DNA of 19,233 nt from Lactobacillus sp. (GCA_003482405.1 DMZB01000003.1:1-19233), one strand, 5' to 3'. Positions 7,762 through 17,359 are shown, numbered from the stretch's first letter. Notes: generated by a model not told the origin, from the sequence alone. Numbers and translations: made by a program.

Positions 7762-7786
7762 GTTGATAATTATTATTGTAATCAAC
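7762..7786. other. Small AT-rich hairpin
   Basis: GTTGAT (7762-7767) and ATCAAC (7781-7786) form a perfect 6-bp stem around a 13-base AT-only-but-one loop. There is no T-tract on either side. It sits between the manA terminator and the second repeat copy and may be incidental. Confidence 0.3.
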
Positions 7787-7790
7787 AAAG

Positions 7791-7952
7791 GTTGTGAAAT
7801 CAGCTTATTTGGGGTAAACGATGTGAGTGATATCGTGTTCCAAGATCCTGAAAATGCGAGTTAACCAAATAAATAGCGCGCCATTCCCGAAACTTGGGGA
7901 ATGGCGCGCTATTACTTTAATGCTCGTCTTCAAATCGGGCTGATGTCACAGC
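7791..7952 (+). repeat. Intergenic inverted-repeat element, copy 2 (with extra segment)
   Basis: The left arm 7791-7805 (GTTGTGAAATCAGCT) pairs with the right arm 7938-7952 (GGCTGATGTCACAGC): 12 Watson-Crick pairs, 2 G-U pairs and one mismatch. The core AACGATGTGAGTGATATCG (7817-7835) and its continuation to 7851 match the first copy at 28 of 35 positions. Compared with copy 1, about 80 extra bases lie between core and right arm, including a 17-bp perfect hairpin (7872-7913) and an inner inverted repeat TTATTTGG/CCAAATAA (7805-7812 and 7865-7872). It sits between the convergent manA and gatD genes. Confidence 0.7.
7872..7913. terminator. Strong bidirectional hairpin between manA and gatD
   Basis: The arm 7872-7888 is perfectly complementary to 7897-7913 (17 bp, core AGCGCGCCATTCCC) with an 8-base loop. 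On the minus strand it is followed by TATTTATTT, which fits a terminator for murT-gatD. On the plus strand TTACTTTAA follows, a poorer U-tract, but it could back up the manA terminator. It lies inside the second repeat element. Confidence 0.75.
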
Positions 7953-7960
7953 TCAGGCTA

Positions 7961-7982
7961 ATTAGTATTTTTGAGTACTAAT
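7961..7982 (-). other. AT-rich hairpin just after gatD
   Basis: ATTAGTA (7961-7967) pairs perfectly with TACTAAT (7976-7982) around an 8-base loop, 15 bases past the gatD stop on the minus strand. It has no proper T-tract in that direction. It may be a 3'-end stabilising stem or part of the stacked hairpins in this spacer. Confidence 0.4.
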
Positions 7983-7997
7983 GACCTACAAGAATCA

Positions 7998-8705
7998 TTA
8001 GAATGTTGCCGGAATGACCATTTTTTCCTGTGTGCTAAAATCCTGATCAGGGTATTTTCGTTTGAGCGCGGCTACCAGCAGATGTTTGGCAATGTCGCCA
8101 TTACGCGTCAAAATCGGGCCATGGAAGTATGTGCCATAAACATTTTTATAGTGAACACCTTCCGTACCGTCTGCACCATTATTACCAGCACCCTCGGAAA
8201 CAACGCCAAGTGGGGCTTCATCTTTCCCAAGGAAGGTCATTCCCTGGTGGTTTTCAAAACCATGATAAACTTCACCGGTTTGCTCGTCTTTGATAATGGT
8301 ATCACCAATGAAACGGTGATCATGTTGATTTTTCGTGTAGTGGCTCATTGACTTAGTGCCCGTGATCCGTTCACCATCTGCACCAATGTAATATTGGCCG
8401 AGCAGTTGGAAACCACCACAAATGGCAAGCGTTGGTCCGCCATCTTCAATAAAGCCAGTAATAGCAGCGGACTTGGTAGGCAGATCTTTAGCCACAATGG
8501 TTTGTTCAAAGTCCTGACCACCACCAAAGAAGATAATGTCGGTCTGGTCAGGATCAAAATCGTCACCAAGACTGACAAGTTTGGTGGTGATATCGGTATC
8601 CATTTGCTTAGCGTAATACTGCATCGCTAGAATATTGCCGACGTCGCCGTACGTATTCATTAAGTCGCCATAAAGATGGGCGATGTTTAAATGATAAGTT
8701 GCCAT
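7998..8705 (-). CDS. gatD: Lipid II isoglutaminyl synthase, glutamine amidotransferase subunit
   Basis: A 235-residue class I (CobB/CobQ-like) glutaminase that releases ammonia from glutamine and passes it to MurT. The complex amidates the alpha-carboxyl of D-glutamate in lipid II, giving D-isoglutamine, which is needed for efficient peptidoglycan crosslinking in many Gram-positives. The nucleophile is Cys96 in [10 protein letters not shown], and His195 is in the [10 protein letters not shown] motif; both agree in place with the known S. aureus enzyme. Its ATG overlaps the murT stop by one base (TAATG), the usual tight coupling of this pair. The gene is last in the operon and runs toward manA, separated by stacked hairpins. 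Confidence 0.94.
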   Translation of the reverse strand: MATYHLNIAHLYGDLMNTYGDVGNILAMQYYAKQMDTDITTKLVSLGDDFDPDQTDIIFFGGGQDFEQTIVAKDLPTKSAAITGFIEDGGPTLAICGGFQLLGQYYIGADGERITGTKSMSHYTKNQHDHRFIGDTIIKDEQTGEVYHGFENHQGMTFLGKDEAPLGVVSEGAGNNGADGTEGVHYKNVYGTYFHGPILTRNGDIAKHLLVAALKRKYPDQDFSTQEKMVIPATF

Positions 8706-10066
8706 TAAGCACCCATTCCTTCCTTAATTAATCCTTCGCTAGCTAATTGTTTACGTAATTGTAGCACTGCGGTGTATGTGGCAAGGACATAAACCTTTTT
8801 GGTCGGCAGGTGTTTGATTTTATCAGTAACCTTTGTCAGGTCTGGTTCAATCATGGGTTTGTCAATACCGGCAACCCGCAGGCGGAAGGTGATGTCTTTA
8901 TACCGCTCACCACCCGTTAAAAAGGCCTTGATCATTGGATTGACACCAGTGCCGGCAACGCCAAGCTTTTCAAATTCACCGTCCCAGATCCAGCTGGTAT
9001 CGATCCCATCAGCGTAATTGGCATTCAGCAAACCGACAAACGAAAAGTTTTCGGGCTCGGTTAAAATCATGTCGATGACCTGATTAACACCGACTGGGTT
9101 TTTAATCAGGATCAAAGTCACATCTTTATCGCCAACGTGAATCACTTCCTGACGCCCAAAGACGCGTTCATCACTGGTAAAGGCCTGCCGAATTTGACTT
9201 GGTTCGACGTCTAAGAAACGGCCAACCGCGTATGCGGCCAGAGCATTGTAAATGTTGTACAGACCACCGATACCAATTTTAAAAGGTTCCCCGTCTAATT
9301 CGAATTGAGAAGCAGTTGGTGTCATGGCACCAAGTTTAGTTACGGCATAATTCAGTTCTGGGCGGTGAAAGCCACAGTTTGGGCAAAAATAATCGCCTAA
9401 GTTGCCGTAAGTCATGAAGTGATAGTGTAAAACGTGTTGACACTTTGGACACAACACGCCATCTGTATTCGTGGGTGCTTTCATGTCGCCCTTTGGTAAA
9501 TGGTTGAAACCATAAAAGATTCTGGGGTTGGGGAGATCAACGGAATTAAATAGTTGGGCGTCACCATTGGCAATAATTGTGGCCTCAGGTGCCAAACGCA
9601 CACCGTCGATAATCTTCTTATAAGTGGTGTAGATTTCACCATAACGGTCCATTTGGTCGCGGAAAATGTTGGTGAATACAAAGGCGATTGGTTTGATGTA
9701 ACGTGTGACCTTGATGACGTTTGCTTCATCAACTTCTAGAACGGCAAGTGGGCGCTTACCACGACTACGTTTGGCGTGTAAAAAGGTACCAACGATGCCT
9801 TGTTCCATATTGGATCCCGTTGGATTGGTCAACACATCATCGTACTTTTCGCGTAGGACGCGCACTGTCAGAGCCGTTGTGAGCGTTTTCCCATTGGTTC
9901 CCGTAATAACGATGACATCGTAATTTTGACCAAGATGTTTCAAAATTTCGGGGTCAATGCGTGTGGCTAATTTACCGGGTAGTGAAGAACCACCGTGCAT
10001 AAATGTGTGTAGAAACCAGTAAGATGATTTGCCAACCGCTGTGGCAACCCCGCTTCGTAATGACAT
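8705..10066 (-). CDS. murT: Lipid II isoglutaminyl synthase, Mur ligase-like subunit
   Basis: A 453-residue Mur-ligase-type ATPase that activates the D-Glu carboxyl of lipid II for amidation with ammonia from GatD. The ATP-binding loop is TGTNGKTLT (55-63). A Cys4 zinc ribbon inserted in the middle domain (Cys206, Cys209, Cys228, Cys231) is a hallmark of MurT. The C-terminal domain has the DGIDTSW motif (353-359) that holds the catalytic aspartate. The ATG at 10066 is chosen because AAAGGAG lies 6 bases upstream and [17 protein letters not shown] is the family N-terminus; a longer GTG frame from 10111 would begin in the promoter region. It is divergent from tdk. Confidence 0.94.
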   Translation of the reverse strand: MSLRSGVATAVGKSSYWFLHTFMHGGSSLPGKLATRIDPEILKHLGQNYDVIVITGTNGKTLTTALTVRVLREKYDDVLTNPTGSNMEQGIVGTFLHAKRSRGKRPLAVLEVDEANVIKVTRYIKPIAFVFTNIFRDQMDRYGEIYTTYKKIIDGVRLAPEATIIANGDAQLFNSVDLPNPRIFYGFNHLPKGDMKAPTNTDGVLCPKCQHVLHYHFMTYGNLGDYFCPNCGFHRPELNYAVTKLGAMTPTASQFELDGEPFKIGIGGLYNIYNALAAYAVGRFLDVEPSQIRQAFTSDERVFGRQEVIHVGDKDVTLILIKNPVGVNQVIDMILTEPENFSFVGLLNANYADGIDTSWIWDGEFEKLGVAGTGVNPMIKAFLTGGERYKDITFRLRVAGIDKPMIEPDLTKVTDKIKHLPTKKVYVLATYTAVLQLRKQLASEGLIKEGMGA

Positions 10067-10101
10067 GAAAAGCTCCTTTAAGTCTGTAATTAACTCTTGA
10101 T

Positions 10102-10110
10102 AGTTTAGCA
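10102..10110 (-). promoter_or_regulatory. Candidate murT-gatD promoter (extended -10)
   Basis: On the minus strand TGCTAAACT forms an extended -10 about 36 bases before the murT ATG. A good TTGACT (10122-10117) is present but only 9 bases away, which is too close to act as its -35, so the exact promoter is unsure. Confidence 0.3.
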
Positions 10111-10185
10111 CACCTTAGTCAAATCACGGCAGGCGAAGCTCATGTTTAAGTGAATTCTTTAGAAGCGTGATTTTAATCCGGACGC

Positions 10186-10214
10186 TGTTCAAGCATTAAT
10201 GCATTCGGTATAAT
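10186..10214 (+). promoter_or_regulatory. tdk-prfA operon promoter
   Basis: A perfect TATAAT -10 (10209-10214) is preceded at 17 bases by a weak -35 (TGTTCA, 10186-10191). It lies 37 bases before the tdk ATG, in the spacer divergent from murT. Confidence 0.6.
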
Positions 10215-10251
10215 GGAAGGCGATAAAATTTTTCGTAGGGGAAGGCGTCGT

Positions 10252-10827
10252 ATGGCTCAACTATTTTTCCGATTCGGAGCAATGAACTCAGGCAAGACGA
10301 TTGAAATTTTGAAGGTTGCACACAATTACGAAGAGCAGGGCAAGTCCGTCATTATTATGACGAGTGCGCTGGACACCCGTGATGGTGAGGGTTATGTGTC
10401 AAGTCGAATCGGTTTGAAGCGGCCAGCTCATACAGTTAAGGCCGAGACAAACGTCTTTGATGCGGTTAAGAAAATTGATCCAGAAGCATCCTGTGTATTA
10501 GTGGATGAAGCGCAATTCCTGCAAAAGCATCATATCTTGGAATTGACTAAAGTGGTGGACGAATTGCATATTCCTGTCATGACGTTTGGCCTGAAAAACG
10601 ATTTTCGCAATGAGTTATTTGAAGGCTCTAAGTACTTGCTGTTGTACGCCGATAAAATCGAGGAAATGAAAACGATTTGCTGGTTCTGCGCCAAAAAGGC
10701 CATCATGAATTTGCGCTTTCATGACAACAAGCCAGTCTATGAGGGTGAACAAGTGCAGATCGGTGGCAATGAGAGTTACTACCCAGTATGCCGTGAGCAC
10801 TATTTTAATCCACCTTTACAAAAGTAA
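10252..10827 (+). CDS. tdk: Thymidine kinase, type II
   Basis: A 191-residue cytoplasmic kinase that phosphorylates thymidine to dTMP with ATP, in pyrimidine salvage. The P-loop is GAMNSGKT (9-16), the Walker B/catalytic segment VLVDEAQF (82-89) contains Glu86, and the zinc-binding residues of the lasso domain are Cys143, Cys146, Cys180 and His183. The ATG at 10252 has GGGGAAGG 6 bases upstream and gives the family N-terminus [16 protein letters not shown]. An upstream in-frame ATG at 10213 lies inside the TATAAT promoter hexamer and cannot be the start. It leads the tdk-prfA-prmC-ywlC cluster, an arrangement common in lactobacilli; prfA starts 36 bases later. Confidence 0.95.
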   Translation: MAQLFFRFGAMNSGKTIEILKVAHNYEEQGKSVIIMTSALDTRDGEGYVSSRIGLKRPAHTVKAETNVFDAVKKIDPEASCVLVDEAQFLQKHHILELTKVVDELHIPVMTFGLKNDFRNELFEGSKYLLLYADKIEEMKTICWFCAKKAIMNLRFHDNKPVYEGEQVQIGGNESYYPVCREHYFNPPLQK

Positions 10828-10863
10828 ATTTGCACAACGAAACGAAGTAGGAGACAAGCAGTT

Positions 10864-11946
10864 ATGGATGAAATGTTTAATAAATTACAGGCGGTGTCTG
10901 ACCGTTACGAGGAACTCAATGAGTTAATGAGTGACCCAGCTGTAATTGCAGATTCAGATCGGTTTATGAAGCTGTCCAAAGAAGAGGGCAGTATTCGTGA
11001 AACGGTGGAAAAGTATCGTCGCTATCGGAAAGTCATGGATGAAATCAGCGATGATAACGATTTGTTACACGAAAAGTTGGATCCTGATATGGAAGAGCTG
11101 ACCAAGGAAGAACTTAAGGACCTCGAAGACGAAAAGGCGAAGTTGGAGCAGGAAATCACGATTTTGATGTTGCCAACCGATCCTAACGACGATAAAAATA
11201 TCATCATGGAAATCCATGGCGCTGCTGGTGGCGATGAAGCCAGTTTGTTTGCGGCCGACTTATTCAACATGTATTCCCGTTATGCTGAAAAGCAAAACTG
11301 GAATGTTGAAGTGATTGACGAGAATGCGACGGAGGTCGGTGGATTCAAAGAAATCGTCCTGATGATCACTGGTGATAAGGTGTATTCCAAGCTGAAGTTT
11401 GAAAACGGTGCTCACCGTGTACAACGTGTGCCGGTGACCGAATCTGCCGGCCGTGTGCACACGAGTACGGCGACTGTTGGGGTAATGCCCGAATATGAAG
11501 ACGTTGACATTGAATTGGATCCAAAAGATATTCGTACCGATGTGTTTCGCTCTTCTGGTGCCGGTGGCCAACATATTAACAAAACCAGTTCTGCGGTGCG
11601 GATGACGCACATTCCAACCGGTGTTGTTGTGTCGATGCAAGATCAACGTTCGCAACAACAAAACCGAGTGAAGGCGATGGAAATTTTAAAGCAGCGTGTT
11701 TATGACTATTACGCCTCTCGTGAGCAGAGTGAATACGATGAACAACGTAAAAGCGCTGTGGGGACGGGGGACCGTTCGGAGCGAATTCGGACGTACAACT
11801 TTCCTCAAAACCGAGTGACGGATCACCGTATTAATTTGACCCTGAACAAACTGGATCGGGTGATGAACGGTGAACTTGATGACATTATTGATGCCCTGTT
11901 ATTGAATGAACAGGCGGAAAAGATGGATGAGTTGAATCGTGGATAA
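10864..11946 (+). CDS. prfA: Peptide chain release factor 1
   Basis: A 360-residue RF1 that recognises UAA and UAG stop codons and triggers peptide release on the ribosome. The GGQ motif is at 234-236 within [17 protein letters not shown]; Gln236 is the residue methylated by PrmC, encoded next. The codon-reading tripeptide is PVT (190-192), the RF1-type P-x-T form (RF2 uses SPF). The acidic coiled-coil N-terminal domain covers about 1-100. AGGAG lies 10 bases before the ATG; a second ATG three codons later cannot be excluded. Its 3' end overlaps prmC by 8 bases. Confidence 0.96.
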   Translation: MDEMFNKLQAVSDRYEELNELMSDPAVIADSDRFMKLSKEEGSIRETVEKYRRYRKVMDEISDDNDLLHEKLDPDMEELTKEELKDLEDEKAKLEQEITILMLPTDPNDDKNIIMEIHGAAGGDEASLFAADLFNMYSRYAEKQNWNVEVIDENATEVGGFKEIVLMITGDKVYSKLKFENGAHRVQRVPVTESAGRVHTSTATVGVMPEYEDVDIELDPKDIRTDVFRSSGAGGQHINKTSSAVRMTHIPTGVVVSMQDQRSQQQNRVKAMEILKQRVYDYYASREQSEYDEQRKSAVGTGDRSERIRTYNFPQNRVTDHRINLTLNKLDRVMNGELDDIIDALLLNEQAEKMDELNRG

Positions 11947-12793
11947 ACCAACACTTTTAGAAGCCCAGCAGTGGGCTTCTTCTTGTCTAAACGTCAAGGC
12001 GGCCACCACTGCCCCAGACTTACCGGCGACCATTATGATGGATCTGTTCAACTGGTCGCGGACACAATATTTGATGCGGTTACGTGAGCATCTCACAACA
12101 AAACAGTGGCAAGCTTATCAAAGGGTGGTCACACGGATTGCGGCCGGTGAACCGGAACAATACGTTATTGGCACTGCCCAATTTTATGGACACTCTTTTA
12201 AAGTGACCCCGGATGTTTTAATTCCCCGTCAGGAAACTGAGGAGCTCGTGGATTGGGTGTTATCTGATCATGATGAGACACCCCAACGGGTTCTGGACAT
12301 TGGGACAGGTAGCGGTGTTTTAGCAATCAGTCTAGCTTTGAACCGACCACAATGGCAGGTTACAGGAACAGATATTAGTCAAGCGGCGGTTCAGGTTGCC
12401 CAGCAAAATGCAGACCAATTTGGTGTGAAAATCGATTGGAAAATCGGCGATTTGTATGCACCGGTGGCCGGAGAACGTTTCGACCTCATCATCAGCAATC
12501 CACCATATATTAGTGAAGCGGAACGGCCACTGATGGATGATAATGTGTTGGACTATGAACCCCACCAAGCGCTGTTTGCCGCGCACAATGGGTTGGCACT
12601 GTATGAACGTTTGGCCGCTGGTTTAGCTGAGCATTTAACCGCTAACGGAAATGCCTATTTTGAAATTGGCTTTGCACAGGGAGCTGCAGTGAAACGTTTA
12701 TTCAAGGCGGCAATGCCAATGGCTGAGGTTACCTTGAAGCAAGATATAAATGGACATGACCGCATGATTCGCGTACGTTTGACACGAAAATGA
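11939..12793 (+). CDS. prmC: Release factor glutamine methyltransferase
   Basis: A 284-residue S-adenosylmethionine-dependent methyltransferase that methylates the GGQ glutamine of release factors. The SAM-binding motif is LDIGTGSG (119-126), the catalytic NPPY motif is at 187-190 (ISNPPYISE), and the family-specific [10 protein letters not shown] is at 95-104. An N-terminal helical domain of about 85 residues is the release-factor-binding part in this family. The start is GTG at 11939, overlapping the end of prfA by 8 bases, so translation is probably coupled to that of its own substrate; the ribosome binding site is weak (GGATGAG inside prfA). The next gene, ywlC, starts 58 bases later on the same strand. 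Confidence 0.95.
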   Translation: MDKPTLLEAQQWASSCLNVKAATTAPDLPATIMMDLFNWSRTQYLMRLREHLTTKQWQAYQRVVTRIAAGEPEQYVIGTAQFYGHSFKVTPDVLIPRQETEELVDWVLSDHDETPQRVLDIGTGSGVLAISLALNRPQWQVTGTDISQAAVQVAQQNADQFGVKIDWKIGDLYAPVAGERFDLIISNPPYISEAERPLMDDNVLDYEPHQALFAAHNGLALYERLAAGLAEHLTANGNAYFEIGFAQGAAVKRLFKAAMPMAEVTLKQDINGHDRMIRVRLTRK

Positions 12794-12851
12794 ATAGTGA
12801 CAGATGACAGCGGCAGGCGCTTGAAGAAGGGACAAAGGGAGAGTATAAGCA

Positions 12852-13871
12852 ATGCAAACAAAACGTTTTTCTAATCAGGAAATTAATGCTGCGGCGGCCG
12901 CTTTAAAGGATGGACAATTAGTCGCATTTCCAACAGAAACGGTGTACGGGTTAGGCGCCGATGCTACTAATGAAACGGCTGTTAAACAGGTCTATCAGGC
13001 AAAGGGGCGCCCCAGTGACAATCCGTTGATTGTTCACGTTGCGGACATCGAGACAGTGAAGGCATTAACGGAACCATTGTCTGGGGCAGCACAAAAGTTA
13101 ATGGCAGCATTTTGGCCCGGTTCTTTGACGATGATTTTCAAATTAAAACCAGGTGTACTCTCAAAGTCAGTGACTGGTGGATTGGATACGGCTGCCTTTC
13201 GTTTTCCGGCAAACGAAACGACCTTGGCGCTCATTAAGGCATTAGGGCGGCCAATGGTAGGACCTTCAGCGAACACTTCGGGTAAGCCCAGTCCGACAAC
13301 GGCCGATCATGTGCTTCACGATTTAAACGGAAAAATTGCAGGCGTTGTTGACGACGGGCCAACCAAGGTCGGTGTGGAGTCGACTGTGTTAGACATGTCG
13401 ACAGCTCAGCCCGCAATCTTACGGCCAGGAGCCGTCACGCCAGAACAAATTGAAGCCGTAATTGGACAAACGGTTGCGACCGAAGTACATCAAGTCGGTG
13501 CTAAGGAAACACCGAAAGCGCCCGGTATGAAGTATAAGCATTATGCACCAACGGCCCAGGTTTATATTGTTAATGACACCGATTGGGCAGCAGCTTTAAA
13601 ATGGGCAGGCCAGCAATCCGTTCAGATTGGCCTAATGGCTACGCGTGAACGACTGGCCGGATTAACGATTCCCCAGAATGTCGAAGTGTTCGAATTAGGG
13701 CAGGACGTGACCACAGCGAGCCATCTGCTTTTCGCTGGTTTGCGGCACTTTGATGACGAAGGGGCAATCAAGGACATTTTGGCTGAGGGATTTGCCGCTA
13801 ATGGTCTGGGGTTAGCTTACATGAATCGTTTGAAAAAATCCGCCGGTAATGTTTTCTTCACGCAGTCTTGA
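12852..13871 (+). CDS. ywlC: Threonylcarbamoyl-AMP synthase (Sua5/YwlC)
   Basis: A 339-residue Sua5-type enzyme that makes threonylcarbamoyl-AMP from threonine, bicarbonate and ATP, the first step of the t6A modification at position 37 of ANN-reading tRNAs. The YrdC/TsaC domain (about 1-200) shows the KxR motif (KGRPSDNP, Lys51 and Arg53) and SANTSG (139-144). A conserved linker PKAPGMKYKHYAP (221-233) joins it to the C-terminal Sua5 domain, so this is the long two-domain form and not the short TsaC type. GGGAGAG lies 8 bases before the ATG. It is the last gene of the tdk cluster; glyA has its own promoter. The symbol tsaC2 or sua5 is also used. Confidence 0.94.
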   Translation: MQTKRFSNQEINAAAAALKDGQLVAFPTETVYGLGADATNETAVKQVYQAKGRPSDNPLIVHVADIETVKALTEPLSGAAQKLMAAFWPGSLTMIFKLKPGVLSKSVTGGLDTAAFRFPANETTLALIKALGRPMVGPSANTSGKPSPTTADHVLHDLNGKIAGVVDDGPTKVGVESTVLDMSTAQPAILRPGAVTPEQIEAVIGQTVATEVHQVGAKETPKAPGMKYKHYAPTAQVYIVNDTDWAAALKWAGQQSVQIGLMATRERLAGLTIPQNVEVFELGQDVTTASHLLFAGLRHFDDEGAIKDILAEGFAANGLGLAYMNRLKKSAGNVFFTQS

Positions 13872-13877
13872 ATGTGA

Positions 13878-13907
13878 TTGCGTCGTGAATTCATGATGGC
13901 GTAAAAT
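13878..13907 (+). promoter_or_regulatory. glyA promoter
   Basis: TTGCGT (13878-13883) and TAAAAT (13902-13907) are spaced by 18 bases, 73 bases before the glyA ATG. This predicts a leader of about 65 bases carrying a hairpin. Confidence 0.55.
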
Positions 13908-13916
13908 GAACGTAGC

Positions 13917-13944
13917 GGCTCGGCTGCAGACTAGTGACTGAGCC
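13917..13944 (+). other. Hairpin in the glyA leader
   Basis: GGCTCGG (13917-13923) pairs with CTGAGCC (13938-13944), 7 bp with one G-U, around a 14-base loop holding CTGCAG and most of ACTAGT. No T-tract follows, so it is not a simple terminator. It may be a leader structure or a protein-binding site; no known riboswitch was recognised. Confidence 0.35.
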
Positions 13945-13980
13945 ATCCAAATCAATTTAGACATCTAGGAGGCAGTGCCA

Positions 13981-15219
13981 ATGAGTTATCAAGACACAGA
14001 TCCAGAATTATGGCAGGCGATTGCAAACGAAGGTGACCGGCAGCAGCATACCATTGAATTAATTGCATCAGAAAATATCGTTTCTGACGCAGTTCGTGCT
14101 GCGCAAGGTTCGGTGCTGACCAATAAATATGCTGAGGGCTATCCTGGTCATCGCTATTATGGTGGCTGCGAATACATTGATGTCGTCGAACAATTGGCGA
14201 TTGATCGAGCTAAACAACTTTTTGGCGCCGAGTATGCAAACGTTCAACCGCATTCCGGTTCACAGGCTAATATGGCTGCCTACATGGCATTGATCAAACC
14301 AGGCGACGTTGTAATGGGCATGGCACTGGATGACGGCGGGCACCTAACCCATGGTTCAAAGGTCAATTTCAGTGGTAAAACGTACACTTTTTACGGATAC
14401 CATGTTGACCCACAGACCCAACGTTTAGATTATGACGCGATTTTAAAACAGGCGCAGGAGGTTCATCCGAAGCTAATTGTGGCTGGTGCCTCTGCATATA
14501 GCCGAATCATTGATTTCAAAGCATTCCGGGAGATTGCGGACGCTGTTGGCGCTAAACTGATGGTCGACATGGCACACATTGCTGGGCTAGTTGCCACGGG
14601 CTTGCACCCCAGTCCGATCCCATATGCTGATGTGGTGACAACGACAACACATAAGACATTGCGTGGACCACGTGGCGGATTAATTTTGGCCAAGGCCGAC
14701 TATGCTAAGAAGCTTAATTCAGCAGTTTTTCCAGGTACACAGGGTGGTCCACTTGAACATGTGATTGCCGGCAAAGCGGCGGCATTTGGGGAAGACCTTC
14801 AGCCTTCATTCAAAGTGTATGGTCAACAAGTTATCAAGAATGCACAAGCGATGGCTGCCGTGTTCAATAGCGATGACCAAGTCAAAATTCTGACTGGTGG
14901 GACTGATAACCATCTAATGACGTTGGACCTAACGGGGACATCGCTAACCGGCGCCGCGTTACAGGACCTATTGGATAACGTGGACATTACGACCAATAAG
15001 GAAGCAATTCCAAATGATCCAGCCGGTCCAAGAGTGACTTCCGGATTGCGGCTGGGCACACCGGCCATTACGACACGCGGATTTGATGAGGTCGAGAGCA
15101 AACGTGTGGCAGAGCTAATTCTAGATATCATTCATCACCCAGACGATGCTAATGTGCCCCGCGATGTAGCGGTTGCAGTTCGGCAATTAACAGATGCGCA
15201 TCCAATTAATGTGAAATAA
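13981..15219 (+). CDS. glyA: Serine hydroxymethyltransferase
   Basis: A 412-residue pyridoxal-phosphate enzyme converting serine and tetrahydrofolate to glycine and 5,10-methylene-tetrahydrofolate, the main one-carbon source for purine and thymidylate synthesis. The PLP-binding lysine is Lys225 in [13 protein letters not shown] (221-232 region). Family motifs ENIVS (31-35), [13 protein letters not shown] (50-62) and HSGSQAN (91-97) are intact. ATG at 13981 is chosen because AGGAGG lies 8 bases upstream; a GTG at 13975 in the same frame would sit almost on the ribosome binding site. It appears to have its own promoter and leader, and is followed by upp after 75 bases without an obvious terminator, so read-through into upp is possible. 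Confidence 0.96.
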   Translation: MSYQDTDPELWQAIANEGDRQQHTIELIASENIVSDAVRAAQGSVLTNKYAEGYPGHRYYGGCEYIDVVEQLAIDRAKQLFGAEYANVQPHSGSQANMAAYMALIKPGDVVMGMALDDGGHLTHGSKVNFSGKTYTFYGYHVDPQTQRLDYDAILKQAQEVHPKLIVAGASAYSRIIDFKAFREIADAVGAKLMVDMAHIAGLVATGLHPSPIPYADVVTTTTHKTLRGPRGGLILAKADYAKKLNSAVFPGTQGGPLEHVIAGKAAAFGEDLQPSFKVYGQQVIKNAQAMAAVFNSDDQVKILTGGTDNHLMTLDLTGTSLTGAALQDLLDNVDITTNKEAIPNDPAGPRVTSGLRLGTPAITTRGFDEVESKRVAELILDIIHHPDDANVPRDVAVAVRQLTDAHPINVK

Positions 15220-15294
15220 TCTGCAAATGCGCTCGCGTTCTGGCTCAAAATCGACTAGAATTAGGTTCAGAAAATAAAAGGAGTGTGGCATCCC

Positions 15295-15924
15295 ATGGGG
15301 AAGTTTGAAGTTCTTGATCATCCGTTGATTCAGCACAAATTAACGATTATTCGTAACCGGGATACAGGCACAAAGGTATTTCGTGAAGTTGTTAACGAAA
15401 TTTCAACATTGATGGCGTATGAGGTTTCTCGCGATATGCCACTCGAAGATGTTGAAGTGACCACGCCAATTGAAAAGACCGTTAAGAAGCAGCTAACGGG
15501 TAAAAAGGTTGCGATTGTGCCAATTATTCGGGCTGGACTCGGAATGGTCGATGGCTTTTTAAACTTAATTCCAGCGGCCAAGGTTGGTCACATTGGAATG
15601 TACCGGGATGAGAAGACATTAAAGCCGGTTGAATACTTTGTTAAGATGCCAGCGGACATTGATCAGCGTCAAATTTTTGTAGTTGACCCAATGTTAGCTA
15701 CCGGTGGTTCGGCAATTATGGCGATTGATGCCTTAAAACACCGGGGCGCACATAATTTTAAATTTATGTGTTTAGTGGCTGCACCAGAAGGTGTAAAAGC
15801 TTTACAGAAAGCACACCCGGATGTCGATATTTATACGGCTGCGCTAGATGAAAAGCTGAATAAAGATGGTTATATCATGCCTGGTTTGGGTGACGCAGGG
15901 GATCGTTTATTCGGGACAAAGTAG
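15295..15924 (+). CDS. upp: Uracil phosphoribosyltransferase
   Basis: A 209-residue cytoplasmic enzyme that makes UMP from uracil and PRPP, in pyrimidine salvage. The PRPP-binding motif is [11 protein letters not shown] (130-140), and the uracil-binding C-terminal motif GLGDAGDR is at 197-204. The ATG at 15295 gives the conserved N-terminus [16 protein letters not shown]; a GTG at 15283 in frame would overlap the AAAGGAG ribosome binding site, which is 11 bases from the chosen ATG. A weak -10 (TAGAAT, 15256-15261) without a clear -35 is the only promoter hint. A strong terminator follows 50 bases after the stop. glyA-upp-atp is a common order in lactobacilli and other Firmicutes. Confidence 0.96.
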   Translation: MGKFEVLDHPLIQHKLTIIRNRDTGTKVFREVVNEISTLMAYEVSRDMPLEDVEVTTPIEKTVKKQLTGKKVAIVPIIRAGLGMVDGFLNLIPAAKVGHIGMYRDEKTLKPVEYFVKMPADIDQRQIFVVDPMLATGGSAIMAIDALKHRGAHNFKFMCLVAAPEGVKALQKAHPDVDIYTAALDEKLNKDGYIMPGLGDAGDRLFGTK

Positions 15925-15973
15925 GTTTGTGCCAATTTAAATCAGCAAATTATCAGAATAATTTTAAATCAGA

Positions 15974-16006
15974 ACTCACGCTGTTTTTGTTGCGTGGGTC
16001 CTTTTT
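15974..16006 (+). terminator. Rho-independent terminator after upp
   Basis: ACTCACGC (15974-15981) pairs with GCGTGGGT (15992-15999), 8 bp with one G-U, around a T-rich 10-base loop, followed by CCTTTTT. It separates glyA-upp from the atp operon. Confidence 0.85.
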
Positions 16007-16416
16007 GTATACAGATAGGTAATGTAGCACCGTTTTAGCTTGTACCAGAAATGACAAAGGTAAAACGCGCAGTCTGGATTTTTACGCGTATGAAAATATG
16101 AATGGTTGAGTAAATACTCGCCGGCTTAGATTTAATTATTTTCCTGTTGTGCCAAACAGGTTTATAAGCAAAAATGTAAATAATTTTCTTTGTATTCGTG
16201 ATAGCGGTTTCAATACGACGGATTCATTGTCAGAGTAGGAAAGAGACGTGATTTGCAACTTGTAAATTCTTTTGCGATTGATTTTCAATGGTGGTATCAT
16301 AATTCTGTATTTTGAACAGCAGGGGTCCGTCTTTTTGTGGCCATTTTTAGGTAACATGAACGGGCTGGTTCACAATATTGCAACATAACTAAGGTTACGA
16401 AAAGAGGTGATATTTA
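16007..16416 (+). other. 410-base non-coding region before the atp operon
   Basis: No credible gene is seen. The largest frame (minus strand, 16136-16357) lacks a ribosome binding site and family-like composition. There is no atpI-like gene in front of atpB. The region is AT-rich and holds a 6-bp hairpin CCTGTT/AACAGG (16143-16148 and 16155-16160) followed by TTTAT, a candidate promoter at 16272-16300 and then a leader of about 110 bases. In that leader GAACAGC (16314-16320) could pair with GCTGGTTC (16365-16372) with one bulge. Confidence 0.5.
16272..16300 (+). promoter_or_regulatory. Candidate atp operon promoter
   Basis: TTGCGA (16272-16277) and TATCAT (16295-16300) lie at the ideal 17-base spacing, and CATAAT overlaps three bases further on. 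This would give a leader of about 110 bases before the atpB GTG. Confidence 0.45.

Positions 16417-17359
<943 letters not shown>

Noticed and set aside
7971..8351. 126-codon plus-strand frame opposite gatD
   Set aside because: Shadow of gatD, whose catalytic Cys and His and coupling to murT are intact.
11260..11661. 133-codon minus-strand frame opposite prfA
   Set aside because: Antisense shadow of the conserved RF1 domain region including GGQ; no initiation signals.
13857..13889. TTCACG/CGTGAA inverted repeat at the end of ywlC as a terminator
   Set aside because: Only 6 bp with a 21-base loop, no T-tract, and it overlaps the glyA promoter spacer.
16136..16357. 73-codon minus-strand frame in the spacer before atpB
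   Set aside because: No ribosome binding site before its ATG, composition unlike a family protein, and it runs across the candidate atp promoter. Treated as non-coding.
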